Source: Rhodopirellula baltica
Lineage (GTDB): Bacteria; Planctomycetota; Planctomycetia; Pirellulales; Pirellulaceae
Direction of reading: 5' to 3'
DNA: 64,000 nucleotides
Assembly: GCA_002901265.1 (NCBI GenBank)
Contig: PPHI01000095.1
Coordinates: 124,001 to 188,000, forward strand
Shown here in pieces: positions 19,460-28,473 of this stretch. The position numbers were made by a program, and so were the translations under genes. The notes under the pieces were generated by a model. The model was not told the origin of the DNA. It made no database searches and saw only the letters and a program-made list of their open reading frames with translations. Every line of letters starts with the position of its first letter. The stretch's first letter is position 1.

Positions 19460-21031
19460 CTATTGCGCGACTTCGGTTTGCGTCGGCGGTTGTTGTGAGG
19501 TGGCTTTCGCCAAAATGAATCCCAATCCGACCGCGACAACAAAGAACGCGAGCAGCAACGACCCGATCAGCCATTTGTCGGTGCCCGGTTGTCGTTGCGA
19601 ATTTCGGCCGCCCTGTCCGCGAGTGGCGGGGGCGTTGCCGGATCGAACACCCGAGCGGCCGGTACCCGATCGGCTCGCTGCCGAACGATTCGATTTTCCC
19701 GATCGTCCGCCCGCGTAACCGGATTCCACCTGTAGGTCCAGGAAACTGCCTTCGCCAAAATCGAAGTCCCGACGGGCGACGTTGACCATTTTCCCGCTAT
19801 CGCTGCTGCTCAGTCCTTCGTTCTGGATCAAGCGACTGCGGCTGCTAGCCAATGTGTCGTTGTTCTTGTTCGAGACGGTATCGCCGCCGGTATTGGGCGG
19901 ACGGAGATCGGCATCATCGAGTGAGATCGATGACGATCCGTCGTCGATGTATTGGCTGTTTTCACCCAAGCCGATGGTGACCTTTTGGCCGCGTGGGACT
20001 TTTGCCACGTAACGCTCGAGGACTTCGGCAACGTCGTCGGCGGTCTGGTAACGAAACTTAGGATCCTTTTGGATCATCTTGACGCAGATGCCTTCCAGTT
20101 CACCCGGGACATCGGGGCGGATTTGGCGTATCGGCTTCGGCATCTCTTTTTGATGCATCGCGATCCGCTGAGCCAAGGTGCCTTGGTTGAACGGCGGCTG
20201 GCCGGTCAACACGTAATACATAGTGCAGCCCAGGCCATAGATGTCGGCACGGTGGTCGACCGAGTGACTGTTGAGTGCTTGTTCGGGAGCAAGGTAGTCG
20301 GCGGTACCGAGCACGTTCTCGTTGTTGGCAACGGTCAGCGACTCGTCGTCTTCGGCACCCATCAAGGCCAGGCCCATGTCCAGCAAGCGGACGACGTGTT
20401 TAGAGTCGAGCAGCAAGTTGGCTGGTTTGACGTCGCGGTGGATGATCCCTTTGCTGTGTGCATGCGACAGACCGCGTGCGGCTTGTGCAATCACGTCCGC
20501 CGCGGTCGAAGGATCGAGTGGCCCGTCACGTTTAACAAGTGCTTGAAGGTCCAGCCCGTCGACATATTCCATCACGATGTAGTGCACATCGCCTTCGTTG
20601 TCGATGTCGTGCGCTAACACGATGTTGGGGTGGTTTAGCGAAGCGATCGCTTTTGCTTCGAGCTGGAACCGTGCCAAGTAAGACGAATCACCAACGCGTT
20701 TCTTTGGCAAAACCTTGATCGCACGTCGGTCATGCAGCCCCGTGTGTTCGGCCAAATAAACGCTGCTCATTCCGCCGGTGCCGATATGCCCGAGCAACTT
20801 GTACTTGCCGAGGAAGAAGCCTTTGTATTTTCCGGCAAGAAGCTTCTCGAGATGCCATTCGGTCAGCAGGCCTTTCTTTTGAAACACGCGGGCCAGCGTT
20901 TTTGCATCGGAAGGCAGCTTTCCGCCAAGCTGTTCGCGAATTTTTTCCACCAGCCGCGCTTGTTTGGTCGGGTCGACCAAGCGACTTTTCTCGATCAGTT
21001 CCAGGAACTTTTCAGGAGATAGGGTGGACAT
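19460..21031 (-). CDS. Membrane-anchored Ser/Thr protein kinase with DMG variant
   Basis: A short helical N-terminal region (1-70) is followed by a protein kinase domain (about 76-345). The glycine loop is GTGGMSSVY, the ATP-binding lysine is Lys106 in RAIKVLPKK, the catalytic loop is IIHRDVKPANLLL, and the usual DFG is LDMG, a substitution seen in other planctomycete kinases. The APE motif is LAPEQ. A Ser/Gly/Arg-rich linker leads to one membrane helix near the C-terminus (WLIGSLLLAFFVVAVGLGFI) and a short tail outside. It is the first gene of the minus-strand run that continues with the acyltransferase, 114 bp away. Substrates are unknown. Confidence 0.9.
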   Translation of the reverse strand: MSTLSPEKFLELIEKSRLVDPTKQARLVEKIREQLGGKLPSDAKTLARVFQKKGLLTEWHLEKLLAGKYKGFFLGKYKLLGHIGTGGMSSVYLAEHTGLHDRRAIKVLPKKRVGDSSYLARFQLEAKAIASLNHPNIVLAHDIDNEGDVHYIVMEYVDGLDLQALVKRDGPLDPSTAADVIAQAARGLSHAHSKGIIHRDVKPANLLLDSKHVVRLLDMGLALMGAEDDESLTVANNENVLGTADYLAPEQALNSHSVDHRADIYGLGCTMYYVLTGQPPFNQGTLAQRIAMHQKEMPKPIRQIRPDVPGELEGICVKMIQKDPKFRYQTADDVAEVLERYVAKVPRGQKVTIGLGENSQYIDDGSSSISLDDADLRPPNTGGDTVSNKNNDTLASSRSRLIQNEGLSSSDSGKMVNVARRDFDFGEGSFLDLQVESGYAGGRSGKSNRSAASRSGTGRSGVRSGNAPATRGQGGRNSQRQPGTDKWLIGSLLLAFFVVAVGLGFILAKATSQQPPTQTEVAQ

Positions 21032-21608
21032 AGGCGGTCAGGGTACCAAACCCTCCGTGCGACAGGCCAATTGTGTTTTCAACGAACATTGATCGGTTCG
21101 TTTAACGCCGCCGCGAAGGTTTGTTTCCAGGGTCGAAAAGTTTGCGAGTCGAAGTCTAAGCGACAACACTATGCCGAGGAGAGTCAGGTGTCGTCGAGCT
21201 GACGATTTTTTTCAGAAAAGTCGGGCTTTCTAGTTCGCACGCAAGACAGACCCTATCGTAACTCCCCGCCGCTAACTCAGCATAATGAACTTCTGGATAT
21301 TCTGGACGGACAAGGTCCGCTTGGTGTGATTGCAGCGATTGTTGGTTGGTCGTTTACAGATCGGGCGTAGGTCAGTCTCCCCTACTCGGATCGTGTTTTA
21401 GTCGACAAGGGTTGTTTGTCTTCCCTGGCTATGTTCCGCTGACTAGCTGACAGCGCGCGAGGCGTTGGTAGCAGGGTTCGTGCCCCCCGTTTTAGTTTTT
21501 CACACGTTTTCAGTTCCCAATACCGTCAAGTGCAACGTGGACCATCATTCTGGCCAATCGATCTGTCACGGCGGCGAAGCAGGTAACGTTTCGAAACTCG
21601 GAGCGGAG
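21032..21608. other. 577-bp intergenic region between kinase and DUF2064 genes
   Basis: The divergent spacer holds two structures. AACGAAC (21081-21087) and GTTCGTT (21096-21102) form a 7-bp inverted repeat with an 8-nt spacer about 50 nt upstream of the kinase start, a possible operator. TCGTC (21191-21195) and GACGA (21201-21205) form a small stem followed by seven T at 21206-21212 on the plus strand. No convincing coding region was seen; the open frame from 21465 is the upstream extension of the next gene. Confidence 0.4.
21191..21212 (+). terminator. Small terminator-like hairpin without an upstream plus-strand gene
   Basis: A 5-bp stem (TCGTC/GACGA) with a GAGCT loop is followed immediately by a run of seven T. 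The stem is short, and no plus-strand gene precedes it, so it is either chance or the end of a small unannotated transcript. Confidence 0.3.
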
Positions 21609-22328
21609 ATGAAACTCGGCCACGTGACACTTGGCATCATGGCCAAGTACTGGCAGCCCACTGCGGTGAAAACTCGCTTGGGTGTCTCGATCGGGATGGC
21701 AAACGCGGCTCGGCTGCACCAGTTGTTCTGCGCACACCTCGTCCGAAGCTTGGCGGGGGCTGCCGAACGGCAACAGCTCGTGATCGCTCCGGCAGAACGA
21801 CATTCCGATTTCGTTGGATGGCTCGCCGCGATCGGATTGGATTCGCAATGGGAACTTGAGCAGCAAGTCGATGGAGATCTCGGTGTGCGGATGCGGCACT
21901 GGTTCGAACGCTGTTTGGATGGTGAACCGTTGGGCGCGAGTCGTTGTCCAGCACGTGTCTTGATTGGTGCCGATTGCCCGCTGGTTTCACCAGCAATCAT
22001 TAACGACGCTTGGCAGCAGTTGCAGCAACATGATGTGGTACTCGGCCCCGCCGAAGATGGCGGTTACTATCTAATCGGGCTACGCGGTTGGTCGACACGA
22101 TATGAAGGTTTGTTTCAGGGCATCCATTGGAGTAGCGAGTCGGTGTTTGAGCAAACAATTCAACACGCCGAAAAGGCTGGCCTTCGCGTGGCAACGTTGC
22201 CAATACAGAGCGATGTCGATACAGAAGACGACTTGTTGCGACTGAGGCAGACGCTCGACCATTCGACTGATCGCATGTTGCAAGATTTAGCGGAACAAAT
22301 TGAACGGATTCTCGCAGGTGGAGAATAA
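21609..22328 (+). CDS. DUF2064 / TIGR04282-type glycosyltransferase-like protein
   Basis: A 239-residue protein with the GT-A-like fold of the TIGR04282 group: LGIMAKYWQPTAVKTRLG at the N-terminus (nucleotide-binding KTRL motif), LIGADCPLVSPAIINDAW in the middle (the DxP-type metal site) and LGPAEDGGYYLIGLR, which is highly characteristic. The C-terminal QSDVDTEDDLLRLRQTL is also typical. Some family members act in arsenosugar biosynthesis, but most have no known role. I chose ATG 21609 because it has a GGAGCGGAG sequence just before it and aligns with the family start; a GTG at 21465 would add 48 unrelated residues. The next gene follows after 4 nt. Confidence 0.85.
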   Translation: MKLGHVTLGIMAKYWQPTAVKTRLGVSIGMANAARLHQLFCAHLVRSLAGAAERQQLVIAPAERHSDFVGWLAAIGLDSQWELEQQVDGDLGVRMRHWFERCLDGEPLGASRCPARVLIGADCPLVSPAIINDAWQQLQQHDVVLGPAEDGGYYLIGLRGWSTRYEGLFQGIHWSSESVFEQTIQHAEKAGLRVATLPIQSDVDTEDDLLRLRQTLDHSTDRMLQDLAEQIERILAGGE

Positions 22329-22332
22329 CTGA

Positions 22333-23562
22333 GTGGGAGAAACAGCAATCGTTGTCGGTGCGGGGGCGATCGGAATGTCGATTGCCTACGAGCTTGCCAA
22401 TCGTGGAATTACCGTCACGGTTCTCGAACGCGATGCCGTATTTGATCATGCGGCTGAGTCATCGATCCGGCGGTCGGCCTCTTCGTGGGCGGCATCTGGA
22501 ATTCTGCCGCCGGCGAATTTCGAAACGGCAACGGATCCGATCGACCGTTTGCGAGGACTAAGTCACCAGCTATTTCCCGAATGGGCGCAGCGTTTCATTG
22601 ATGAGACCGGCATCGATTGCGAGCTGGAACGTTGCGGCGGTTGGTACCTTGCCGACACGCCTGGCGAAACCGCATCGATGATGGGGATGGTTCATTATTG
22701 GCAAGAGTTGTCGATCGAGTGCGAACATCGGTCTTTGGAGGACCTCGCCAAGCATCAGCCACTGATGCAGTCTTGGGCGTCAAATGTCGACCGTGCACAA
22801 GCATGGTGGGTTCCCGACGAATATCAAATTCGGACGCCGTTGTTCCTCGATGGATTGACAGCAGCATGCCGCGCGAAAGGCGTCGCCTTGGTCGATCGTG
22901 TACGTGTGTTGGACTTCGATGATGGTGGGCAGACTGCCAAGGTGTTTGTCGAACGACATAGCGGCGGTTTAGGTAGTGACTCGTTAAACACCGAACGTGT
23001 GACCTTTGAAGCCGACCTTGTGGTGGTTTGTGGAGGATCGTGGACGGGGTTGGTTTCGCCACGGTTGAAACTGTCTCGTAGTGTGATCCCGATGCGTGGG
23101 CAGATCTTGTTGTTGGACATGGGAGAGCGAAAACTGACCAGTGTGCTGAACTTTGGGAACCGTTACATCGTTCCGCGGCAAGACGGGTTGGTGCTGGTCG
23201 GTTCGTGTGAAGAGGAAGTCGGTTTGCAGCACGGGACGACTCCCAGGGTAATGAAGGACTTGCGAGACTTTGTCGCAACGGTTTGCCCCGAGTTATCGCG
23301 AGCGACGCAAGTGACCGCTTGGTCGGGACTGCGTCCGATGACGTTCGACGGATTCCCAATGTTTGGAAAGTTGCCGGATCATTCTGCGATTTACGTCGCT
23401 TCGGGGCACTACCGCAGCGGCATCCATCTGGCTCCTGCGACAGCGGTTTGCATGGCAGACTTGATTGCAGGCAAAGCACCGCCGCTGTCGTTGGAACCGT
23501 TCTCGGTCGGCAAACAGCAATCGCACCCGACGCAGCAGCAATCATTGGGAAGCGGAACTTAG
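22333..23562 (+). CDS. FAD-dependent amino-acid oxidase, glycine oxidase ThiO-like
   Basis: A 409-residue DAO-family flavoenzyme. The dinucleotide-binding motif is IVVGAGAIGMSIAYELANRG at the start; ERCGGWYLAD, VPMRGQ-like VIPMRGQILLLD and GNRYIVPRQDG follow, and the C-terminal WSGLRPMTFDGFPMFGKLP and ASGHYRSGIHLAP are strongly ThiO-like. ThiO makes glyoxyl imine from glycine for the thiazole of thiamine. No thiS, thiG or other thi gene is adjacent, so the exact amine substrate is inferred only. Start is GTG at 22333, 4 nt after the DUF2064 gene, implying a shared transcript. Confidence 0.82.
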   Translation: MGETAIVVGAGAIGMSIAYELANRGITVTVLERDAVFDHAAESSIRRSASSWAASGILPPANFETATDPIDRLRGLSHQLFPEWAQRFIDETGIDCELERCGGWYLADTPGETASMMGMVHYWQELSIECEHRSLEDLAKHQPLMQSWASNVDRAQAWWVPDEYQIRTPLFLDGLTAACRAKGVALVDRVRVLDFDDGGQTAKVFVERHSGGLGSDSLNTERVTFEADLVVVCGGSWTGLVSPRLKLSRSVIPMRGQILLLDMGERKLTSVLNFGNRYIVPRQDGLVLVGSCEEEVGLQHGTTPRVMKDLRDFVATVCPELSRATQVTAWSGLRPMTFDGFPMFGKLPDHSAIYVASGHYRSGIHLAPATAVCMADLIAGKAPPLSLEPFSVGKQQSHPTQQQSLGSGT

Positions 23563-23607
23563 TCCGTCGGGCTTTCGCGTTCGGAAGGGATGCCTACAAT
23601 CCACCGG

Positions 23608-24309
23608 ATGGAAAACAATCAAGAAAACATCGACACGGAATTTGACGACCAGCCCACGCTTGACCCGCCAGGATCCATCGCGGTCATCGGCGGAGGTCCA
23701 TTGGGGTTGGAGGCGGCAATCTACGGTCGATACCTCGGATATCAAGTCACCTTATTCGAAGCCGAATGCGTCGCCAGTGTCTTGATCGGACGTGAAGGCG
23801 AACCGATTCCGATCAGCCCCGATCGTTGTGTGTCTCCGGTTTCGCGATCGGCTCTGACGGCACAGTCAGGTGCGATCGGACCGGCGACCAGTCCGACCAC
23901 CGTGGGCGAATGGCTGGACCAAGTTTGGCGTCCATTGGCAGCAACCGACTTGCTCCGTGGTCGAGTGCATGAAGGTGCCAAAGTCGAACGGATCGAGCAG
24001 GTCGAATTGACGGACGACGAGACAGGCGAAGCATTGCCGCCGGACTTTCGCGTTCACGTTTCCGGCCATGAAGGCGGCGATTTTGAAGCGATCATCGTCG
24101 CGACCGGACATGCGGGCGCAGAGATCGACTGTTCGTTCGAATTGCCGACGGACTATTATTTTCGCATCGGCGGCTTAGTCCCGGATGTTGAGACAACGGG
24201 GCGGGATGTAGAACGTGATTTCTGGACCGGTTTGAAGGAAATTGTCGCCGTCTACGCTTCGCTGGGCGGCCGGGCGGATCTGGATTTGTATCGTCCGGCG
24301 CGCGGCTGA
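23608..24309 (+). CDS. Short FAD/NAD(P)-binding Rossmann protein
   Basis: A 233-residue protein with one clear dinucleotide-binding motif, IAVIGGGPLGLEAAIYGRYL, followed by a glutamate at the end of the second strand (VTLFEAE). A second nucleotide-binding domain expected for thioredoxin-reductase-like enzymes is missing, and the C-terminal half (to VPDVETTGRDVERDFWTG) has no motif I recognise. IIVATGHAGAEI resembles the ATG motif of flavoproteins. It could be a reduced flavoprotein oxidoreductase typical of planctomycetes. The ATG at 23608 was preferred to one at 23590. It lies 45 nt after the ThiO-like gene. Confidence 0.6.
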   Translation: MENNQENIDTEFDDQPTLDPPGSIAVIGGGPLGLEAAIYGRYLGYQVTLFEAECVASVLIGREGEPIPISPDRCVSPVSRSALTAQSGAIGPATSPTTVGEWLDQVWRPLAATDLLRGRVHEGAKVERIEQVELTDDETGEALPPDFRVHVSGHEGGDFEAIIVATGHAGAEIDCSFELPTDYYFRIGGLVPDVETTGRDVERDFWTGLKEIVAVYASLGGRADLDLYRPARG

Positions 24310-24360
24310 TCTGCGAGCACTGACCTTGATTTTGTCGCGTCTTTCGGCGACATAGGATTC

Positions 24361-24894
24361 ATGTCAAAACGCCTTGCCCTGTCGATTTGCGGTCTGTTGT
24401 TGCTCTGCATCACAAGTGGCTCGCCTGCGATGGCCGAGTTTCCGGAACTGGTTTATCCAGACGAAGCCGGCGAAGTGCAGAATGCTGAATCCGAAGGCCT
24501 TCTGCCCCCGATGGTGTTGACCACGGTCAGTGCGTTGGCAGTCGTGCTAGCCGTTTTCGGAGGATTGGTCTGGGTTTCCAGGTCTTATGGCGGGACACGG
24601 AAAGCAGCCGGTTCATTGCCGGACGACGTCTTTTGCGTACTGGGGACTTCATCGATCGATGCGAGGACGCGAGTGAGTTATGTCCGTGTCGGCGAAAGGC
24701 TGTTGTTGATCGGACAGACTCAAAATGGCGATCCGGTGACGCTGGCAGAAATCGTCGATCCGGATGAAGTCGAGCGAATTACGGCACGCTGCCAAGGTCG
24801 GCCCGAGATCGTCGGGCGACGCACTACGTCGAGTTCGCCCAGTGGAACCGGGACGATCACACCCATCCGGCGTTCCGGAATGGCGACTCGATGA
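24361..24894 (+). CDS. FliO-like flagellar export apparatus protein
   Basis: A 177-residue protein with a signal peptide (cleavage near AMA-EFPE), one membrane helix at about 50-72 (MVLTTVSALAVVLAVFGGLVWV) and a small C-terminal domain. The segment VFCVLGTSSIDARTRVSYVRVGERLLLIG matches the FliO/MopB pattern of a strand pair after the membrane helix. FliO helps assemble the FliPQR export gate at the base of the flagellum. Unusually, no fliP, fliQ, fliR or fliN is adjacent in this window. The stop codon overlaps the next start in ATGA, so it is coupled to the transporter gene. Confidence 0.62.
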   Translation: MSKRLALSICGLLLLCITSGSPAMAEFPELVYPDEAGEVQNAESEGLLPPMVLTTVSALAVVLAVFGGLVWVSRSYGGTRKAAGSLPDDVFCVLGTSSIDARTRVSYVRVGERLLLIGQTQNGDPVTLAEIVDPDEVERITARCQGRPEIVGRRTTSSSPSGTGTITPIRRSGMATR

Positions 24895-26363
24895 ATGTTG
24901 CGATCGCAGTCGTCGCAGCGCTGTTGTTAGTCGGCGTGCTGCTGCGCCAAGCGATTGCCCCACTGCGTTGGCTGTTTATTCCCGCGTCGGTAGTCGCCGG
25001 TTTTGTCGGGCTGCTGCTGGTTCAGATCTGTTTGCGGTCAGGCGACGAGTCGTTGGTCGGCTGGGCCGAAGGAACCTCGTCCTCGCTGAGCGGTTGGCCA
25101 GGACCCCTGATCTCCGTGGTGTTTGCCGCGATGATGTTGCAGTCGGCGGATTCGAGTGGCGGGCCGATCGATCGTTCGACATCGTCACGAGTGGCTCGCC
25201 AGGGACTAATGGTTTGGATCATCGTCTTCGGTGAAACCTTCGTCGGTTTGCTGGCAACCGCAACCGTAATTCAGCCGCTGATGGGGTCGCTCGACCCTTC
25301 GATGGCGATTCCGAATTCGTTTGGAATGTTGATCGAGACCGGATTTGCCGGGGGCCACGGGACAGCAGGCGCGATGGGCGTCGTCTTGGGCAGCCCCACG
25401 ATTGGTCTCGATGCCGGGTTGGATTTGGGGATGCTGATGGCGACTTGCGGGCTGGTCTACGGCGTGGTCAGCGGGATCGTGTGGATCAATTTTGGCTCAC
25501 GACTGGGCTGGTTTAACTCGCATCTGGCGGACAAGTCGGACGACGATGGACCAGAGGGTGACGTCGCTCGTAAGCCGATCGGTTTCCAGGTGACAGGTTC
25601 CGAGACCATCGATCCGCTGTTGTTGCAGGCGGTTTGGATCGGAATTGCGATTGGGATCGGAATGTTGTCGCAGGCGATGGTTCAGGGAGCGGCCGATTGG
25701 ATTGACGCGAGTTGGGGATGGGGCGAGTACGCGGTTTCGAGTGCGGCGGATTCGCTGCAGGAGGCGGAGTCTCAGCTGACCCGGCGAATGAGTGCCTCGA
25801 CGCTGTTAGGGTTTCCGCTATTCATCTACACGATGTTGGCGGGGTGGGGACTGCGGCACTTGATGGCTCGCTTCGGCGTGGGAGGATGGCTGGACAACAG
25901 CACGCTGCAGCGTCTGTCTGCGTCGGCGATGGAGGTGCTGGTTGTTGCCGCGATCACGTCATTGAAGATCGAAACGGTGGTGACCTATGCCCTGCCCTTT
26001 GCGATTTTGTTCCTTTTTGGTGCGATTTGGACGGCTGTCTGTTTGATGCTGATCTCCCGCTGGGTATTGCCTCGCGAGAATTGGTTTCCGCTCGGGCTGA
26101 TCAACTACGGCATGTCGACGGGAACGACTGCGACGGGATTTGTTTTGTTGCGCGTTGTCGATCCAGATTTGAAATCGACGGCGGCCAACGATTATGCGTT
26201 GGCGGTGCCGATTTCGGCGCCGTTTATCGGTGGTGGGTTGCTGACGATCGCGCTGCCGCTGTTGGTGCTGGAACGCGTGTCGATTTGGTGGCCGACGCTG
26301 ATCATTGGTGCGGTTGTTTTATCGTTGATCGTGATTGGCCGTCGCTGGAACCGCGGCAAATGA
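24891..26363 (+). CDS. Sodium/glutamate symporter-like membrane protein (GltS family)
   Basis: A 490-residue protein with 11-12 hydrophobic segments. The central part, ETGFAGGHGTAGAMGVVLG, is the Gly-rich re-entrant segment of GltS-type carriers, and the second copy near the C-terminus includes INYGMSTGTTATGFVLLRVV, with the same TGTTATG-type motif. The protein is longer than E. coli GltS (about 400 residues), mainly through a central hydrophilic insert (about 200-250 and 275-300). Substrate could be glutamate or another carboxylate. It starts within the fliO-like stop codon (ATGA), an unexpected pairing of a transporter with an export-apparatus gene. Confidence 0.75.
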   Translation: MNVAIAVVAALLLVGVLLRQAIAPLRWLFIPASVVAGFVGLLLVQICLRSGDESLVGWAEGTSSSLSGWPGPLISVVFAAMMLQSADSSGGPIDRSTSSRVARQGLMVWIIVFGETFVGLLATATVIQPLMGSLDPSMAIPNSFGMLIETGFAGGHGTAGAMGVVLGSPTIGLDAGLDLGMLMATCGLVYGVVSGIVWINFGSRLGWFNSHLADKSDDDGPEGDVARKPIGFQVTGSETIDPLLLQAVWIGIAIGIGMLSQAMVQGAADWIDASWGWGEYAVSSAADSLQEAESQLTRRMSASTLLGFPLFIYTMLAGWGLRHLMARFGVGGWLDNSTLQRLSASAMEVLVVAAITSLKIETVVTYALPFAILFLFGAIWTAVCLMLISRWVLPRENWFPLGLINYGMSTGTTATGFVLLRVVDPDLKSTAANDYALAVPISAPFIGGGLLTIALPLLVLERVSIWWPTLIIGAVVLSLIVIGRRWNRGK

Positions 26364-26578
26364 CGCCGCTGCGTAGGGCTAGTGCCAAAGCGGCTTTGTG
26401 AGGCGGAACCGACCGGGCGCGGAGTCTGGTCGCAGGCTAACCCGTGCGATATTCTCCTGGCGATCTCGACCATTCCTTCGATTTGACGAGTTTTATTTTG
26501 TCTGTCGCACCCGTCACTCCTGGTGAAGCCACGTCGCTACCGGCGCCTGGGTTTGGGCATCGATTTTCTGTGTGGGGC

Positions 26579-27388
26579 ATGATTCTGCGAACTTCGCTGG
26601 GCGAACGCTTGGTGTATCGCGGGGATTTTGCGCTCGGCACATTAATGCGGTTCCTGCCGATCATCACACAGATTTTTCTGTGGTACGCCGTGTTCGATTC
26701 GATCGGGGCGGCCGAAGGCAATGACGCGACGACCATCGGCGGATTTCGGTTCCGCGATATGGTTGCGTACTACTTGCTGACCATGATCGCACGGGCATTT
26801 TCCAGCATGCCAGGGTTGGCGTCTGGGATTGCACAACAGATACGCGATGGCGAGATCAAGCGGTACCTGATCCAGCCGATCGATTTCATCGCGTTTTTGC
26901 TGCTGACCCGGGTGGCTCACAAGTTGGCGTACTACGCGATCGCTGTGGCGCCATTCGCGCTCGTGTTTTATCTCGCACGCGATTACTTCGTCGACGGATT
27001 CCCAGGTGCGCAAGTCTTTGTCGCGTTTTGTGCGTCGCTGATCATGGGGTTCCTGATCGGGTTTTTCCTGGAAGCGGCGATCGGAATGATTGGGTTTTGG
27101 TTTCTCGAAGTCACATCGCTGCTGTTTGTCGTGATGCTGTTTAGCTTCTTTTTGTCCGGTCACATGTTTCCGTTGACGATGCTGCCGGACGGGATCGAAG
27201 CCGTCGTGCAGTTCCTGCCGTTCAAGTACTTGGCGTATTTCCCGGCGGCAGTGTTCTTAGGCAAGATTCCCGAGGATCAACTTTGGATCGAGATCGGGAT
27301 CGAGGCACTTTGGTTGGTATTCTTTATCGTTCTGTGCCGCGTTGCCTATGCACGTGGGGTGCGGCGTTACAGCGGATTTGGAGGCTAA
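26579..27388 (+). CDS. ABC-2 type transporter permease (COG4587-like)
   Basis: A 269-residue membrane protein with six predicted helices. The text LGERLVYRGDFALGTLMRFL, IRDGEIKRYLIQPIDFI and QFLPFKYLAYFPAAVFLG follows the DUF990/COG4587 permease pattern (…G.L...L..P.). ATG 26579 is chosen because it begins just before the first amphipathic segment; an in-frame start at 26444 would add 45 residues. It is followed within 4 nt by a second permease of the partner family. In other bacteria these two are encoded with a COG4586-type ATPase, which is not adjacent here. Confidence 0.8.
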   Translation: MILRTSLGERLVYRGDFALGTLMRFLPIITQIFLWYAVFDSIGAAEGNDATTIGGFRFRDMVAYYLLTMIARAFSSMPGLASGIAQQIRDGEIKRYLIQPIDFIAFLLLTRVAHKLAYYAIAVAPFALVFYLARDYFVDGFPGAQVFVAFCASLIMGFLIGFFLEAAIGMIGFWFLEVTSLLFVVMLFSFFLSGHMFPLTMLPDGIEAVVQFLPFKYLAYFPAAVFLGKIPEDQLWIEIGIEALWLVFFIVLCRVAYARGVRRYSGFGG

Positions 27389-27392
27389 TGCG

Positions 27393-28244
27393 ATGTCAGA
27401 TCTGGGAAGGTACGCACGAGTCTTCATGACGTTTGCACGGAACAGTTTGGTCCGTGACATGACGTTCCGAACCAACTTTTTGCTGCAGTGCGTCAGCAGT
27501 TTGGGTTGGACCGCGATGAACATCGGGTTTTATCTAATCATCTTTGAGCACACCGGTTCGATCGGTGAAGGGACCGGCTGGGATCGCGACCGATTCTTTT
27601 TGTTCATCGCGACAACTTGGTTCATTAACTCGTTGGTGCAGACGTTCTTTATGCCGAACGCGCAGGAGTTCAGCGAGATGATCCGCACGGGCGGGTTGGA
27701 TTTTGCCCTTTTGAAGCCGATCGACACGCAGTTCTTGATTTCGTTTCGGCGGATCGATTGGAGCCAGTTGTCGAATTTCTTTGCGGGTGGGCTGATCGCT
27801 GTCGTTTCGCTTTGGAACCTGGGGACACGGGAGGTTGACCCGATGATTCCGTCGGTGTTGTCAGTGTTCCTGTACGTGATCTTTGTCGCCTGCGGGGTGA
27901 TGATGATGTACAGCTTGATGGTGGCGTTGAGTGCGACAAGTGTTTGGCTGGGGCGAAACCAATCGCTGTACAACTTTTGGTTTTACATCACCAATTTCAG
28001 CCGCTACCCGATGGAGATATACGACCGATCCTGGGGGCGTCCGCTCTACGGTTTTTTCACGTTCGTGATCCCGATTTTGTTGGTCGTCAACGTCCCCGCT
28101 CGGATCATTGCGCAACCGGTGTCGGAGCAGCACGGCGGACATTGGTTCGTCGTTTGGGCAGCCGTCGCAACGGTGCTGAGCGTGGTGGCGAGTCGCTGGA
28201 TGTTCCGCCGCAGTTTGCTGAGTTACCGCAGCGCCAGTAGCTGA
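27393..28244 (+). CDS. ABC-2 type transporter permease (COG3694-like)
   Basis: A 283-residue partner permease with six hydrophobic segments. Characteristic parts are RNSLVRDMTFRTNFLLQ, IRTGGLDFALLKPIDTQFL and FSRYPMEIYDRSWGRPLYGF, the last being typical of COG3694. ATG 27393 is preceded by GGAGGCTAATGCG, with GGAG at a good distance, and lies 4 nt after the previous stop; a frame-mate start at 27342 would overlap the upstream gene. Together the pair should form the membrane channel of an ABC exporter of unknown substrate. Confidence 0.82.
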   Translation: MSDLGRYARVFMTFARNSLVRDMTFRTNFLLQCVSSLGWTAMNIGFYLIIFEHTGSIGEGTGWDRDRFFLFIATTWFINSLVQTFFMPNAQEFSEMIRTGGLDFALLKPIDTQFLISFRRIDWSQLSNFFAGGLIAVVSLWNLGTREVDPMIPSVLSVFLYVIFVACGVMMMYSLMVALSATSVWLGRNQSLYNFWFYITNFSRYPMEIYDRSWGRPLYGFFTFVIPILLVVNVPARIIAQPVSEQHGGHWFVVWAAVATVLSVVASRWMFRRSLLSYRSASS

Positions 28245-28473
28245 GTGGGCTTCGCGCCAAAGTGGTTTGGCAAGTGACGCCCGATACAGGGGCCGTGGCA
28301 AGCGGAATTGGCTGTGAAATTTCGAGTTGGTTTAACTGGTTGCCAGTGTTGTGCACGATAACCACCTTGGAATAGGAAGCGGCGTCCAGCAGAATGGCTG
28401 ACGCGACACACCCCAGTGTTTCATCTTATCTGTATCCCATCTGATTTGCGATTCCCATTCCAGTTGCAGCACC

